Below, one piece after another: positions 15,392-23,677 of a stretch of DNA of 64,000 nucleotides. The notes beneath the pieces were generated by a model that made no database searches, was not told the origin of the DNA, and saw only the letters and a list, made by a program, of their open reading frames with translations. Source of the DNA: DAOTXK01 sp034430555. Its GTDB lineage: Bacteria; Chloroflexota; Anaerolineae; Aggregatilineales; Ch27. The DNA lies in the NCBI GenBank assembly GCA_034430555.1, contig DAOUEM010000362.1, positions 1-64,000 of the forward strand, read 5' to 3'. The first letter of the stretch is position 1; every line of letters starts with the position of its first letter. Position numbers and translations under genes: made by a program.

Positions 15392-16750
15392 ATGTCTGAC
15401 GAACTCAACGCCACGCTGAACTTCCCGCCCGGCTTTTTGTGGGGCACGGCCACCGCCGCTCACCAGGTCGAGGGCGGCAACCACAACAGTTGGACCGCCT
15501 GGGAGAACCTGGGCGGCGGGCGCGTCTACGGCGACCACGTCAGCGGGGCGGCCTGCGACTGGTGGAACGGGCGCGCCGAGCAAGACTTCGACCGGGCCGC
15601 TTCCCTGAACAACAACGCCCTGCGTCTCTCCGTGGAATGGAGCCGCATCGAGCCGGAGCCGGGCCGCTGGGACCCGGACGCCCTCGACCGCTACCGCCAG
15701 ATGATCCTGGCCCTGCGGGCGCGCGGCCTGGCGCCGATGGTCACGCTGCACCACTTCACCAATCCCCTCTGGTTGGAGGAGCGCGGCGGCTGGCTGGACG
15801 ACGAGACGCCAGAGCGCTTTGGGCGCTACGCGGCCAGGGTGGCCGACGTCCTGGGCGAGCACGTCGACCTGTGGTGCACCATCAACGAGCCGGTCGTCTA
15901 CAGCACGGTCAGTTACCTGCAGGGCAAGTGGCCGCCCGGTCAAGCGGATTTCGGCCAGGTGATGGCCCTGTTCGGCCAACTGGCGCGGGGCCATGCCGCC
16001 GCCTATCACGCCATCAAAGCGATCCGGCCGGCGGCGCAGGTCGGGCTGGCCAAGCACCAGATCAGCTTCCGCCCCGGCACGCCGCTGCTGGGCCATGGGG
16101 GCGTTTGGCTCCTGCACCGCCTGTTTAACGAGACCTTTTTTGGCCCCATGACCCACGGCTGGCTGAAGTTCCCGTTCCAGCGCGCCGTGCCGATCCCCCA
16201 GGCGCGCGATACGCTGGACTGGGTCGGCCTGCAATACTACAATCGCTACACCGTTTGCTTCAAGCCCTCCCAGCCGAAGATGCTCTTGTTTGATACCTGC
16301 GCCCGCCCGGACGTGCCGCACGGTCCCGGCGAGTGGGGGGAGCTGGCCCCAGAGGAGAGCCTGCCGCGGATCCGCCACCTCTATAAGCTGGTGCGCTGCC
16401 CGGTCTACGTCACCGAGATGGGCGTGCCCGACAGCGACGACAGCATCCGGCCCGGCTACCTGGCCCGCACCCTGCGCGCGGTGTGGAAGGCCTGCATGCA
16501 CAGCTACCCGGTCAAGGGCTTTTTCCACTGGAGCCTGGTGGACAACTTCGAGTGGGCGGAGGGTTACGACCCGCGCTACCGCTTTGGGCTGTTCGGGGTG
16601 GATTTTGCCACGCAGGCGCGGACCGAGCGTCGCAGCGCCCGCCTCTACCGCGCCGTGTGCGCGGCCAACGCCCTGAGCGCCGCCATCGTCCGCGAGCACG
16701 CCCCGGAAGCCCTGGCGGAGACCTTCCCCGCGCCGCGCGCGCAGTTCTGA
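15392..16750 (+). CDS. Glycoside hydrolase family 1 (beta-glucosidase-like)
   Basis: 452 residues, cytoplasmic, full family length. FPPGFLWGTATAAHQVEG is the GH1 N-terminal signature. The acid/base Glu166 is in TINEP and the nucleophile Glu342 in YVTEMGV (family ITENG). The subsite block GFFHWSLVDNFEWAEGYDPRYRFGLFGVDF is also intact. It probably cleaves terminal beta-glucosides or beta-galactosides taken up by the cell; exact specificity cannot be read here. GGAGG precedes the ATG. It follows the decayed cupin gene by 25 bases, with no sugar transporter nearby. Confidence 0.92.
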   Translation: MSDELNATLNFPPGFLWGTATAAHQVEGGNHNSWTAWENLGGGRVYGDHVSGAACDWWNGRAEQDFDRAASLNNNALRLSVEWSRIEPEPGRWDPDALDRYRQMILALRARGLAPMVTLHHFTNPLWLEERGGWLDDETPERFGRYAARVADVLGEHVDLWCTINEPVVYSTVSYLQGKWPPGQADFGQVMALFGQLARGHAAAYHAIKAIRPAAQVGLAKHQISFRPGTPLLGHGGVWLLHRLFNETFFGPMTHGWLKFPFQRAVPIPQARDTLDWVGLQYYNRYTVCFKPSQPKMLLFDTCARPDVPHGPGEWGELAPEESLPRIRHLYKLVRCPVYVTEMGVPDSDDSIRPGYLARTLRAVWKACMHSYPVKGFFHWSLVDNFEWAEGYDPRYRFGLFGVDFATQARTERRSARLYRAVCAANALSAAIVREHAPEALAETFPAPRAQF

Positions 16751-16780
16751 TTGCCCTCGCCCCGGCGGCCTTGCTATACT
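16751..16780 (+). promoter_or_regulatory. Sigma70-type promoter for the first secreted SH3 paralog
   Basis: TTGCCC at 16751-16756 and TATACT at 16775-16780 are separated by 18 bases; TGC immediately before the -10 makes it an extended -10 element. It begins right after the GH1 stop and lies 30 bases before the start at 16811. Confidence 0.6.
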
Positions 16781-16810
16781 GCGAGCGTACCGGAGATTGA
16801 GGGGGATTGC

Positions 16811-18607
16811 ATGAAACGGATTGCTGCACTTATCCTGGTTTTTCTCGTGTGTGGGGCCGCGTCTGGCCCTTCGCTGGTGATGGCCCAGGGTGATGGCGAG
16901 ACCTGCCCGGCCCTCGTCGATTCAGCGCTGGCGTTGACCGCTGATTCCTGCGCGGCGGCTGGGCGCAACGAGGCCTGTTACGGGCACAGCCAGGTTGAGT
17001 GGCAGCCGCAGCCCGATGCGGAAGGCCTGGTATTCGAGCAAGCCGGGGACATCGTCGACGTGGCCGGGCTGGCCAGCTTGCGTACGTCGGCGCTGGACGT
17101 GGCGGCGGAGACCTGGGGTATTGCCCTGCTGCGCCTGCAAGCCGACCTGCCCGACTCCCTGCCTGGGCAGAGACCGCTGCCCGGTCAGAACGTGACGATG
17201 CTGCTTTTTGGCGATGTGGCCCTGGCCGATGCCGGCGGATCGGCCCCGCTTGTCGACACGGTGGAAGCGGCGGCCACGACGGGCGTCAACATCCGCGCCC
17301 TGCCGATGACCTCGGCCCCGGTCCTGGGATCGCTGCGGGCCGGCGAAACGGTCAGCGTCGACGGCCGGCTGGCCGATTCGAGCTGGGTGCGCGTGCGCCT
17401 GGCCGGTGATGAGGTCGGGTGGGTCGCCGCGCCGTTCCTGGTCGGCGACTTCGACTTGGCAGACCTGCCGACTCTCAGCGGCGATAGTGAGTCTGGGGAA
17501 CAGGCCGGCCCAATGCAAGCCTTCACCTTCACGACCGGCTTTGGGGCCGTTCCTTGCGCTGCCGCGCCGCCCGACGGCCTGCTGCTGCAGACGCCCACCG
17601 GGCAGCGGGTGACCCTGCGCGTGAACGGCATCCGGCTGACGCTTGGCTCTACGGCGTTTTTGCAGGCGGAAGCCGGCGGCGACATGGTGGTGAGTGTGGT
17701 GGAAGGCCAGGCAGCCCTGGCCGCGTTCGGCGTGGCGCAGACTGTGCCGGAAGGTGCGTATGCCACCGTGCCCTTGGACGATGATGGGCTGGCTTCCGGC
17801 CCACCCGCCGCTCCAGCGCCGTATGACGAGGCGGCCCTGTCGGCCCTGCCGGTGGGGAACCTGGATCGGACTATCGTCGTCGCCCCCGCCTGGGACGGGG
17901 AGCCGGTCGCCGCCGCCGAAGAAACGATCGCCGGGCCGGATACGGCGGAGACTCAAGAACCGGCGGTATCTGACCCGCTGGCCTCGGTTGGCGCGGACGA
18001 TCCATGCATGGTGGGGGCGGGGCCCAGCAACGTCAACCTGCGCAGCGGGCCGGGCACGAACTACCCGGTGCAGGGACAGCTTGGCGCGGGGCAAACGGCC
18101 AGCCCTGATGGTCAGGCGGTGGGCGCGGATAACATGACGTGGTGGCGGTTGGCTGATGGCACCTGGATCCGCTCGGACGTGGTGGGATCGGCGGGGGCCT
18201 GCCCGGCGCTGCCGGTGGTGACGGATGGCCTGCCGCCTCCGCCCGCGCCACCGTCCTCAGGCGGGGGGACGGAAACCGTGCGGGTGCATATAGCCCCCGA
18301 CTTCTGCGAAGTTTACGGCGAGCTTCGGCCCGGCGTGCGTGTCCAGTTGGAGGCGGGGTCCGGTTGCAGCCCTACTGCTGAACGCCGGGCCGCCGTGACC
18401 GCCGCCAACATGCCCGGCTTTTACGTGGATGGCGTGCCTGTTGGTGGCGTGTTCTATGAATCTGAGGTGTACGGCTTGGTTAGCCAGTGTTACACTATGG
18501 AGACACATGCCTACTGGATCGCCACACCCGGCACGCATGGTTTTACCCAGGATGGTCGGCTGACCGATGGCGATATGACGACCTGCCTGTTCACCGTACC
18601 GGAATGA
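16811..18607 (+). CDS. Secreted SH3 / FecR-like protein, paralog 1
   Basis: 598 residues. The signal peptide covers about 1-27 (MKRIAALILVFLVCGAASG...VMAQG). A first domain carries three cysteines, CPALV..., DSCAAA and NEACYGH, shared with the two following genes. Two bacterial SH3 domains follow: about 155-208 (TGVNIRALPMTSAPVLGSL...WVRVRLAG) and about 395-460 (SNVNLRSGPGTNYPVQGQL...TWIRSDVVG). Between them, LGSTAFLQAEAGGDMVVSVV resembles the FecR-type beta domain. A further C-terminal domain (about 495-598) has two or three cysteines. The protein probably sits on the cell exterior binding envelope polymers. ATG at 16811 gives a clean signal peptide. It is the first of three tandem paralogs. 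Confidence 0.8.
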   Translation: MKRIAALILVFLVCGAASGPSLVMAQGDGETCPALVDSALALTADSCAAAGRNEACYGHSQVEWQPQPDAEGLVFEQAGDIVDVAGLASLRTSALDVAAETWGIALLRLQADLPDSLPGQRPLPGQNVTMLLFGDVALADAGGSAPLVDTVEAAATTGVNIRALPMTSAPVLGSLRAGETVSVDGRLADSSWVRVRLAGDEVGWVAAPFLVGDFDLADLPTLSGDSESGEQAGPMQAFTFTTGFGAVPCAAAPPDGLLLQTPTGQRVTLRVNGIRLTLGSTAFLQAEAGGDMVVSVVEGQAALAAFGVAQTVPEGAYATVPLDDDGLASGPPAAPAPYDEAALSALPVGNLDRTIVVAPAWDGEPVAAAEETIAGPDTAETQEPAVSDPLASVGADDPCMVGAGPSNVNLRSGPGTNYPVQGQLGAGQTASPDGQAVGADNMTWWRLADGTWIRSDVVGSAGACPALPVVTDGLPPPPAPPSSGGGTETVRVHIAPDFCEVYGELRPGVRVQLEAGSGCSPTAERRAAVTAANMPGFYVDGVPVGGVFYESEVYGLVSQCYTMETHAYWIATPGTHGFTQDGRLTDGDMTTCLFTVPE

Positions 18608-18650
18608 TGTGGCATGCTGCCGTACAATCAGGTTAGGGATGGAAGAAGGC

Positions 18651-20078
18651 ATGGTCATTCGACGGTTCCTATTGCTGGGCCTGCTGTGGACGCTGGTCGC
18701 CGGGGCGCTGCCGGCGCTGGCCCAGGGCGATCCCGATGTCTGCCCGGCCATCATGACGGCGGCGCTGGAGTCGACCGGCGATTTGTGCGCGTCGACAGTC
18801 CGCGGCGAGGTGTGTGTCGGCCATCCAACCGTCGTGGCGGACCTCTTCGCCCGGGCGGAGGATGCGGGCGCGGTCTTCGCCAGGCCGGGCGACCGGGCCT
18901 CGGCGGCGGCTTTCCAGCGCCTGCAAGCCGCGGCCCTGGACCCTGACGCCGGCACGTGGGGGGTGGTCCTGGCGCGGCTGGGGGCCGGTCTACCGGAGTC
19001 GCCCGCCGACCTCTACCTGACCCTGCTGCTGCTGGGCGGCGTGGACCTCGTGCCGGGCGTGCCGCCGCCCCCGCTCTTCGGCCTGACGCCCGCCGGGACG
19101 GTCAACGTGCGGCGCGGCCCTTCCACCCGCGACCCGATCGTCGGGCAGTTCACGCCGGGCCAGAACATAGTCACCGATGGGCGGCTGGCCGACTCGTCCT
19201 GGCTGCGCATCCGCTGGGAAGAAAGCCACGCCTGGGTTTTTGCCGAGCTGGTGCGGCCCCAGGGCGATGTCGCCGGGCTGGACGTGATCGATCCCCATGA
19301 GCCGCCGCTGGTCTACGGGCCGCTGCAGGCTTTTTCCCTGGCGGCGGAGCCTGGTAACCCGGCCTGCCCGGGGATCCCGCCGGGCGGCCTGCTGGCGCAG
19401 ACGCCGGACGGCGCGGGCGAGGTCACGCTGCTGATCAACCAGGCCTGGCTGCACATCGCCGGCACTGCCTGGCTCCGAGCCGAACCAGGGTTGATGCGCG
19501 TGTGCGCGGTGGCGGGCGGCATCCGGCTGCAAACGCGCCCGGGGGATGCTTTTGCCCTGGCGGGGTCGTGTATCTCGCTGCCGCTCGACGATACACCCGC
19601 GCCGGCCGCTGCCCCCGACCCGGCGGAGCCGTTCGAGGCGACTCCCTTAGCGCCCGCCCTGGCCCTGCTGCCGGCAGTGGTCCCGGTCCCCCCGCCGCTG
19701 ACCGACGACGCCATCGCCGCGCTGGCCGTGATCCCGCCCTCCGGCGTATGGCAGGCCGTCTATGATACGGCCGCGTTGAGCTGCCCCAGCGGCTTCGGCG
19801 GCCCGGTCGACGTGTCCGCGTCGAACGGGCCGCGTGATATCACTTTCTTGCCGGGTGGGGGACGGGCCGAGCTGACCGAGCCTGAGACCCGCCAGCCGCT
19901 GATCTTCGCCCGCACCGCGCCGGACGTTTTCAGCGCCGCCACCGCCGGGGATGACGGTACTATCGAAGTGGTGACCTGGCGCATCGCCGCCCCGGATCGC
20001 CTGGAGGGACTGTCGGTGCTCACTTTCCCGGATGACTGCGTGGTAGAGGCGCCCTTTGTCTTGACCCTGGACCGGTAG
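18651..20078 (+). CDS. Secreted SH3 / FecR-like protein, paralog 2
   Basis: 475 residues with signal peptide MVIRRFLLLGLLWTLVAGALPALAQG. The same Cys-bearing N-terminal domain (DVCPAIM..., DLCAST, EVCVGH) is followed by one SH3 domain (about 145-205, GTVNVRRGPSTRDPIVGQF...WLRIRWEE) and a shortened FecR-like part (HIAGTAWLRAEPG). The C-terminal domain (about 345-475: PSGVWQAVYDTAALSCPSGFGG...TFPDDCVVEAPF) corresponds to the end of paralog 3. I chose ATG 18651, which has AAGAAGG just upstream; ATG 18639 is possible and would add four residues. It is more diverged than paralogs 1 and 3 are from each other. Confidence 0.78.
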   Translation: MVIRRFLLLGLLWTLVAGALPALAQGDPDVCPAIMTAALESTGDLCASTVRGEVCVGHPTVVADLFARAEDAGAVFARPGDRASAAAFQRLQAAALDPDAGTWGVVLARLGAGLPESPADLYLTLLLLGGVDLVPGVPPPPLFGLTPAGTVNVRRGPSTRDPIVGQFTPGQNIVTDGRLADSSWLRIRWEESHAWVFAELVRPQGDVAGLDVIDPHEPPLVYGPLQAFSLAAEPGNPACPGIPPGGLLAQTPDGAGEVTLLINQAWLHIAGTAWLRAEPGLMRVCAVAGGIRLQTRPGDAFALAGSCISLPLDDTPAPAAAPDPAEPFEATPLAPALALLPAVVPVPPPLTDDAIAALAVIPPSGVWQAVYDTAALSCPSGFGGPVDVSASNGPRDITFLPGGGRAELTEPETRQPLIFARTAPDVFSAATAGDDGTIEVVTWRIAAPDRLEGLSVLTFPDDCVVEAPFVLTLDR

Positions 20079-20116
20079 CCCTCGACGTTTCACCGCTCAG
20101 AGCGCGTGAGTCCCAC

Positions 20117-20145
20117 CTGCCAAAAGCGGCCAATTTGTGTACACT
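20117..20145 (+). promoter_or_regulatory. Candidate promoter for secreted paralog 3
   Basis: CTGCCA (20117-20122) and TACACT (20140-20145) are separated by 17 bases, 37 bases before the start at 20183. It suggests the third paralog can be transcribed separately. Confidence 0.4.
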
Positions 20146-20182
20146 CCGGACAAAGACTATCTGGTTATTTTGAGGTGGGATA

Positions 20183-21421
20183 ATGGTAAAAGTAATGTCG
20201 AGATTGATGCTGATCGCAGGGCTGTGTGTGCTCGCCCTGCCGCTGGCGGCGCTGGCCCAGCAGGGCGAAGAAGCCTGCCCGGCCTTCGTCTTCGAAGCGC
20301 TGGAAGTTTCGGCGGCGGCCTGCGACGGCACCGCCCGCAACGAGGCCTGTTACGGGCATGACGATGTCAGCGCCGAGCCGGTCCCGGACGCGGCGACCTT
20401 CACCTTCGCCGCAGCCGGCGACATCGTGCCGCTGACCGACCTGCGCCGCTTGCAGCTGGAGGGCATGGACCTGGCCGACCAGACCTGGGGGGTGGCTCTG
20501 CTGCGTCTGCAGGCCGACCTGCCCGATACGCTGCCCGGCCAGAACGTGACGCTGGTGTTGTTCGGTGATGTCGTGCTGGACAACGCGCCCCTGGCAGCCG
20601 ACGCCGGCGGCGAGTCCTTCGGCCCGATGCAGGCCTTTTATTTCGCCACCGGCCTGGGCGACCCGCCCTGCGCGGAAGCGCCGGTCAGCGGCCTGCTGAT
20701 CCAGACGCCGGAGGAGGCCGAACAGGCCATCACCCTGACCATCAACGAGGCCACCGTCACCCTCGGCTCGACGGCCTTTTTGCAGGCGGAAGCCGGGGGC
20801 GATATGGTGGTCAGCCTGCTGGATGGCGCGGGCCAGATCACCGCCGCGGGCGAGACCCAGGCCGTGCCCGCCGGGTCGCAGACCCGCCTGCCGCTCGACG
20901 ACGACCTGGCCGCTGCCGGGCCGCCCTCCCCGCCGGAGCCGTTCGACGAGACGCGGCTGCTGGGCCTGCCGCTGGACCTGCTGGCGGAAGAAATCGAGGT
21001 GCCGCCCCCGCTGACCGAGGACGAGATCGCCGACTACCTGGCATCGCAGGCCCCGGTCGGCGGCGGCCTGCCCACACCCGGCATCTGGGTGGTGGAGACG
21101 ACGGTGGTCAGTATCACCTGCGAGGGCTTCAGCCAGACGATGGACATGAGCGCCGAAAGCCGGGGCGAGCAGGGCGTGCTCACCGTGGAAGACGGCGGCG
21201 CGACGATAGTCGTATCGGACCTGGAGGAAGGCGTGATCTTCACCTTTGAGCGGGCCGCGGACGGCGCGTACACCGCCTCCTTGACCGTGGAGGGTATGGT
21301 GATGGCGATGACGATTACCGTGCTCGACAGCGAGACGATCGAGCTGCGCCAGGAGGGGGCTCAGGAAGGGTGCACGTTTACGACCATGACGACGATTGTC
21401 CGCGTGGGCGACGCCAAGTAG
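20183..21421 (+). CDS. Secreted FecR-like protein, paralog 3
   Basis: 412 residues with signal peptide ending near LPLAALAQQG. The N-terminal Cys domain (EACPAFV..., AAACDGT, NEACYGH) and the stretch QTWGVALLRLQADLPDTLPG are close to paralog 1, but the SH3 domains are absent. LGSTAFLQAEAGGDMVVSLL is nearly identical to paralog 1, in both protein and DNA. The C-terminal domain (from about 293, GIWVVETTVVSITCEGF to EGCTFTTMTTI) resembles the end of paralog 2. ATG 20183 has GAGGTGGGA upstream. Likely role: extracytoplasmic structural or polymer-binding protein. Confidence 0.78.
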   Translation: MVKVMSRLMLIAGLCVLALPLAALAQQGEEACPAFVFEALEVSAAACDGTARNEACYGHDDVSAEPVPDAATFTFAAAGDIVPLTDLRRLQLEGMDLADQTWGVALLRLQADLPDTLPGQNVTLVLFGDVVLDNAPLAADAGGESFGPMQAFYFATGLGDPPCAEAPVSGLLIQTPEEAEQAITLTINEATVTLGSTAFLQAEAGGDMVVSLLDGAGQITAAGETQAVPAGSQTRLPLDDDLAAAGPPSPPEPFDETRLLGLPLDLLAEEIEVPPPLTEDEIADYLASQAPVGGGLPTPGIWVVETTVVSITCEGFSQTMDMSAESRGEQGVLTVEDGGATIVVSDLEEGVIFTFERAADGAYTASLTVEGMVMAMTITVLDSETIELRQEGAQEGCTFTTMTTIVRVGDAK

Positions 21422-21518
21422 TTCGCGGCGGTCAATCGGTTTGCATCAGGGCGCGGCGCTGTCCGCGTCCTGTTGATTCCCGTTTCTCTCACCGCTGCTT
21501 TTCGCCAGCCGCTCGCTG

Positions 21519-22379
21519 TTAATCCCCCCGGTACGACTGCGCCCGCGCCACCAACTGCTCGACGCATTCCGGCGGCACCTGCTGCTGTCCCAGCCGGATC
21601 ACGCCGCCCTTTTCCCGGTGGAAGTCCGTGCCGCCCGTCTGGATCAGGTCGTACTGGCGGGCCAGCACGCGCATCCGCCGGGTGAAGGCCGAGTCGTGGT
21701 CCGGGTAGTAGACCTCCAGCCCGTCCAGGTCGTAGCCGATATATTCCGGCAGCAGCGAGTCGAGATTGGGCACGCGGATGGGGTGGGCCAGCACGATCGC
21801 GCCGCCCGCCGCGTGCAGCAGCCGGATCGCTTCCGGCGGGGAGAGGCGGTAGCGGTCCACAAAGGCCGGGCCGTCGTCGGCGATGTAACGGTCGAAGGCT
21901 TCCTGCAGCGAGGCCACGTGACCGGCTTCGCGCAGGGCCATCGCCACGTGCGGCCGGGTGACGGCCCCCTTGCCGGCGATGGCGCGCACCCGCTCGTAGC
22001 TGATGGCCATGCCAAGTTCATTGAGCCGGGCCACCATCTGCTCGGCGCGGGTCAGCCGCACCTCGCGGATGTGGCGCAGTTTGTCCTGCAGAGGCGCATT
22101 ATCGAGATCGTAGCAGTAGCCGAGAAAATCCACGGAGAAGCCGCCGCGCGGGGTGGTGGGGTCCGGCTGGAAGGTGGCCAGTTCCAGGCCGGGCAGCACG
22201 GTCAGGCCCGTGCCTTCGGCGGCGGTCATGGCAGCCGGCAGCCCGTTGCTGGTGTCATGATCGGTCAGGGCGATGGCATCCAGTCGCCGCGCCAGGGCCA
22301 GGGAAACAACTTCCGACGGCGTGTGGTCGCCGTCGGATGCAGTGGAATGAATATGCAGATCGATTCGGTGATAAGACAT
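21519..22379 (-). CDS. PHP-domain phosphoesterase (RNase AM / YciV type)
   Basis: 286 residues of the PHP family. The N-terminal metal site is complete: DLHIHSTASDGDHTP (His9, His11, Asp16, His19), then ALTDHDTSNGL, PGLELAT, VLAHPIRVP and, near the C-terminus, QTGGTDFHRE. This set of His/Asp/Glu residues binds three metals. The closest known relatives are RNase AM/YciV 5'-3' exonucleases, which trim short RNA and 5' ends of rRNA and degrade 3',5'-bisphosphonucleotides. ATG at 22379; spoVS lies 49 bases upstream on the same strand and the two may be cotranscribed. Confidence 0.88.
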   Translation of the reverse strand: MSYHRIDLHIHSTASDGDHTPSEVVSLALARRLDAIALTDHDTSNGLPAAMTAAEGTGLTVLPGLELATFQPDPTTPRGGFSVDFLGYCYDLDNAPLQDKLRHIREVRLTRAEQMVARLNELGMAISYERVRAIAGKGAVTRPHVAMALREAGHVASLQEAFDRYIADDGPAFVDRYRLSPPEAIRLLHAAGGAIVLAHPIRVPNLDSLLPEYIGYDLDGLEVYYPDHDSAFTRRMRVLARQYDLIQTGGTDFHREKGGVIRLGQQQVPPECVEQLVARAQSYRGD

Positions 22380-22428
22380 TAATCAGGCACTTTTTCGGCG
22401 GTGAAGACCCCGCGCGTCCGCGCCGGAT

Positions 22429-22761
22429 TTACCGAGGCTCGACGACGAAACGAAGGGCGGTGCGTTCCTGTCCATCAATGATGGTCTCGGTGAACATGAC
22501 CACAAAAACGACGTCGATACCATCTTCGGCCAGATATCCACGGGCAATAGCCATTGCTTTGACTGCCTGATTGACCGCCCCGGCGCCAATGGCCTGGACT
22601 TCGGCGCGGTTGTGTTCGCGGGTAACGCCAGCGATGGCGCCGGCCACTGCCGTCGACCGCGAGCGGGCGGAAACCTTAATGACATCTACGTGCGGGTGAT
22701 CTGCTTCAGGGATCGGCGGGTGATCCACTTCAGGGATCGAAGGAGATGGAGGCGTTTGCAT
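22429..22761 (-). CDS. spoVS: SpoVS-family protein with N-terminal Pro/His extension
   Basis: 110 residues. Residues 25-110 match stage V sporulation protein S closely: DVIKVSARSRSTAVAGAIAG, then EVQAIGAGAVNQAVKAMAIARGYL and ERTALRFVVEPR at the end. SpoVS is an Alba-fold, probably nucleic-acid-binding protein, required for Bacillus spore coat assembly but common in non-sporulating bacteria such as Thermus, Deinococcus and Chloroflexota. The first 23 residues are an unusual repeat, IPEVDHP then IPEADHP, encoded by an imperfect repeat of about 24 bases. ATG 22761 has AAGGAAA upstream, and no start codon occurs at the domain edge, so the extension appears real. Confidence 0.9.
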   Translation of the reverse strand: MQTPPSPSIPEVDHPPIPEADHPHVDVIKVSARSRSTAVAGAIAGVTREHNRAEVQAIGAGAVNQAVKAMAIARGYLAEDGIDVVFVVMFTETIIDGQERTALRFVVEPR

Positions 22762-22818
22762 GGCTTGGTTTCCTTAGCTAGGTTGTTATTTTTACGTTGA
22801 CTAAAAGGATTTTTAGGC

Positions 22819-22847
22819 ACCTTAATTGTATAGGAATTCTGGGTCAA
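22819..22847 (-). promoter_or_regulatory. Candidate spoVS promoter
   Basis: On the minus strand, TTGACC (22847-22842) and TAAGGT (22824-22819) are 17 bases apart, about 60 bases before the spoVS start, in an AT-rich patch. The -35 is good and the -10 weak. Confidence 0.4.
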
Positions 22848-23444
22848 GTCTACAGCGTTTGCGAAAAACATGACAAACGGCCATAACCTTATCGTGACAA
22901 TAATCATGCCTGTAACAGGATATTTGACAGTTGCCGTTAACAGGATGAAGGCTACCCAAAACCGCTGGATAAAGCCGCCAGCGCGGCTACAATCGGCAGC
23001 CGCACATGCCCCGCGCCGCCCCCATCAGTGGAAAACGCGCCGCTGCGGCGGGGTGGACCACCGGGCCGGGACCGGGCCAGTACCTTTGGGGGATAATCCG
23101 GCAGGGGGGCGAATCGGGCTTGCCATGTGGCAGGGCGGCGTCTATCATATCAGCCAGCCTGACGCGTCACGGCGCGGCGGGCGCGGGGTACCGGCCCCGC
23201 TCGGGCTGCTTTTACCAGGGTTAGGCCTTAGGGAGGCGTCCGCGCCGCCGGCCCGGCTGCCGGGTAAATTTTAACATAACCCGCGCGCGGCACCGGTGAA
23301 CGGGCGGCCGATCCCAAGATGTTGGGGAGCAGCCGGGGGCTTCCCCTGTTGGTAGCCCTTAGCAGCCCACGGACTCGGCACACAGTGATGGTCTGACCGG
23401 CAGGGCTAACGTTAAAGATTGGTGCGAGTTTTACCGAAGCTTAA

Positions 23445-23465
23445 AACCTTAAATATTTTAAGGTT
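23445..23465. repeat. AT-rich perfect inverted repeat upstream of the dnaA promoter
   Basis: Arms AACCTTAAA (23445-23453) and TTTAAGGTT (23457-23465) are perfect complements around TAT. It ends 17 bases before the dnaA -35 and stands out in a GC-rich setting. It could be an operator for dnaA or a weak unwinding element. Confidence 0.6.
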
Positions 23466-23481
23466 GGGGCGGGGTTTTGGG

Positions 23482-23510
23482 TTGAGCCGTTGCCGACTCT
23501 CTGCTAGAAT
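23482..23510 (+). promoter_or_regulatory. dnaA promoter
   Basis: TTGAGC (23482-23487) and TAGAAT (23505-23510) are spaced by exactly 17 bases. This predicts an untranslated leader of about 160 bases before the dnaA ATG at 23678. Confidence 0.65.
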
Positions 23511-23677
23511 TAGGGTAACGGTCCAGATAGGAGCAACCGTCGTTCCCCGGCGCTCCCTCGTCTCAAACATCGACACCATCTCGACAGGTCAGATTACATC
23601 GAACCTGACGGCCACGGCACGGCAGATGTGTTTGTTATTATCCGTTGTGGCTATCGCACCGCTGTTCAGGGGGCTTT

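Larger units (their letters stand above)
22762..23481. other. Long intergenic region between divergent spoVS and dnaA
   Basis: No gene is supported here. Bases 22765-22960 are comparatively AT-rich and hold the spoVS promoter. Bases 22975-23400 are very GC-rich with many potential hairpins, for example GGGGAGC / GCTTCCCC around 23330, and no credible reading frame. I found no 23S, tRNA, SRP, RNase P, tmRNA or 6S signature. I also saw no cluster of TTATCCACA-like DnaA boxes, so I do not call an origin. The structured part could be a non-coding RNA or a long regulatory leader. Confidence 0.5.

Noticed and set aside
22975..23400. Known structured RNA or riboswitch
   Set aside because: I looked for RNase P, SRP, 6S, tmRNA, T-box and tRNA signatures and found none; only generic hairpins are visible.
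22762..23677. Replication origin next to dnaA
   Set aside because: No group of TTATCCACA-like boxes; only isolated weak matches. Without skew data an origin is not supported.
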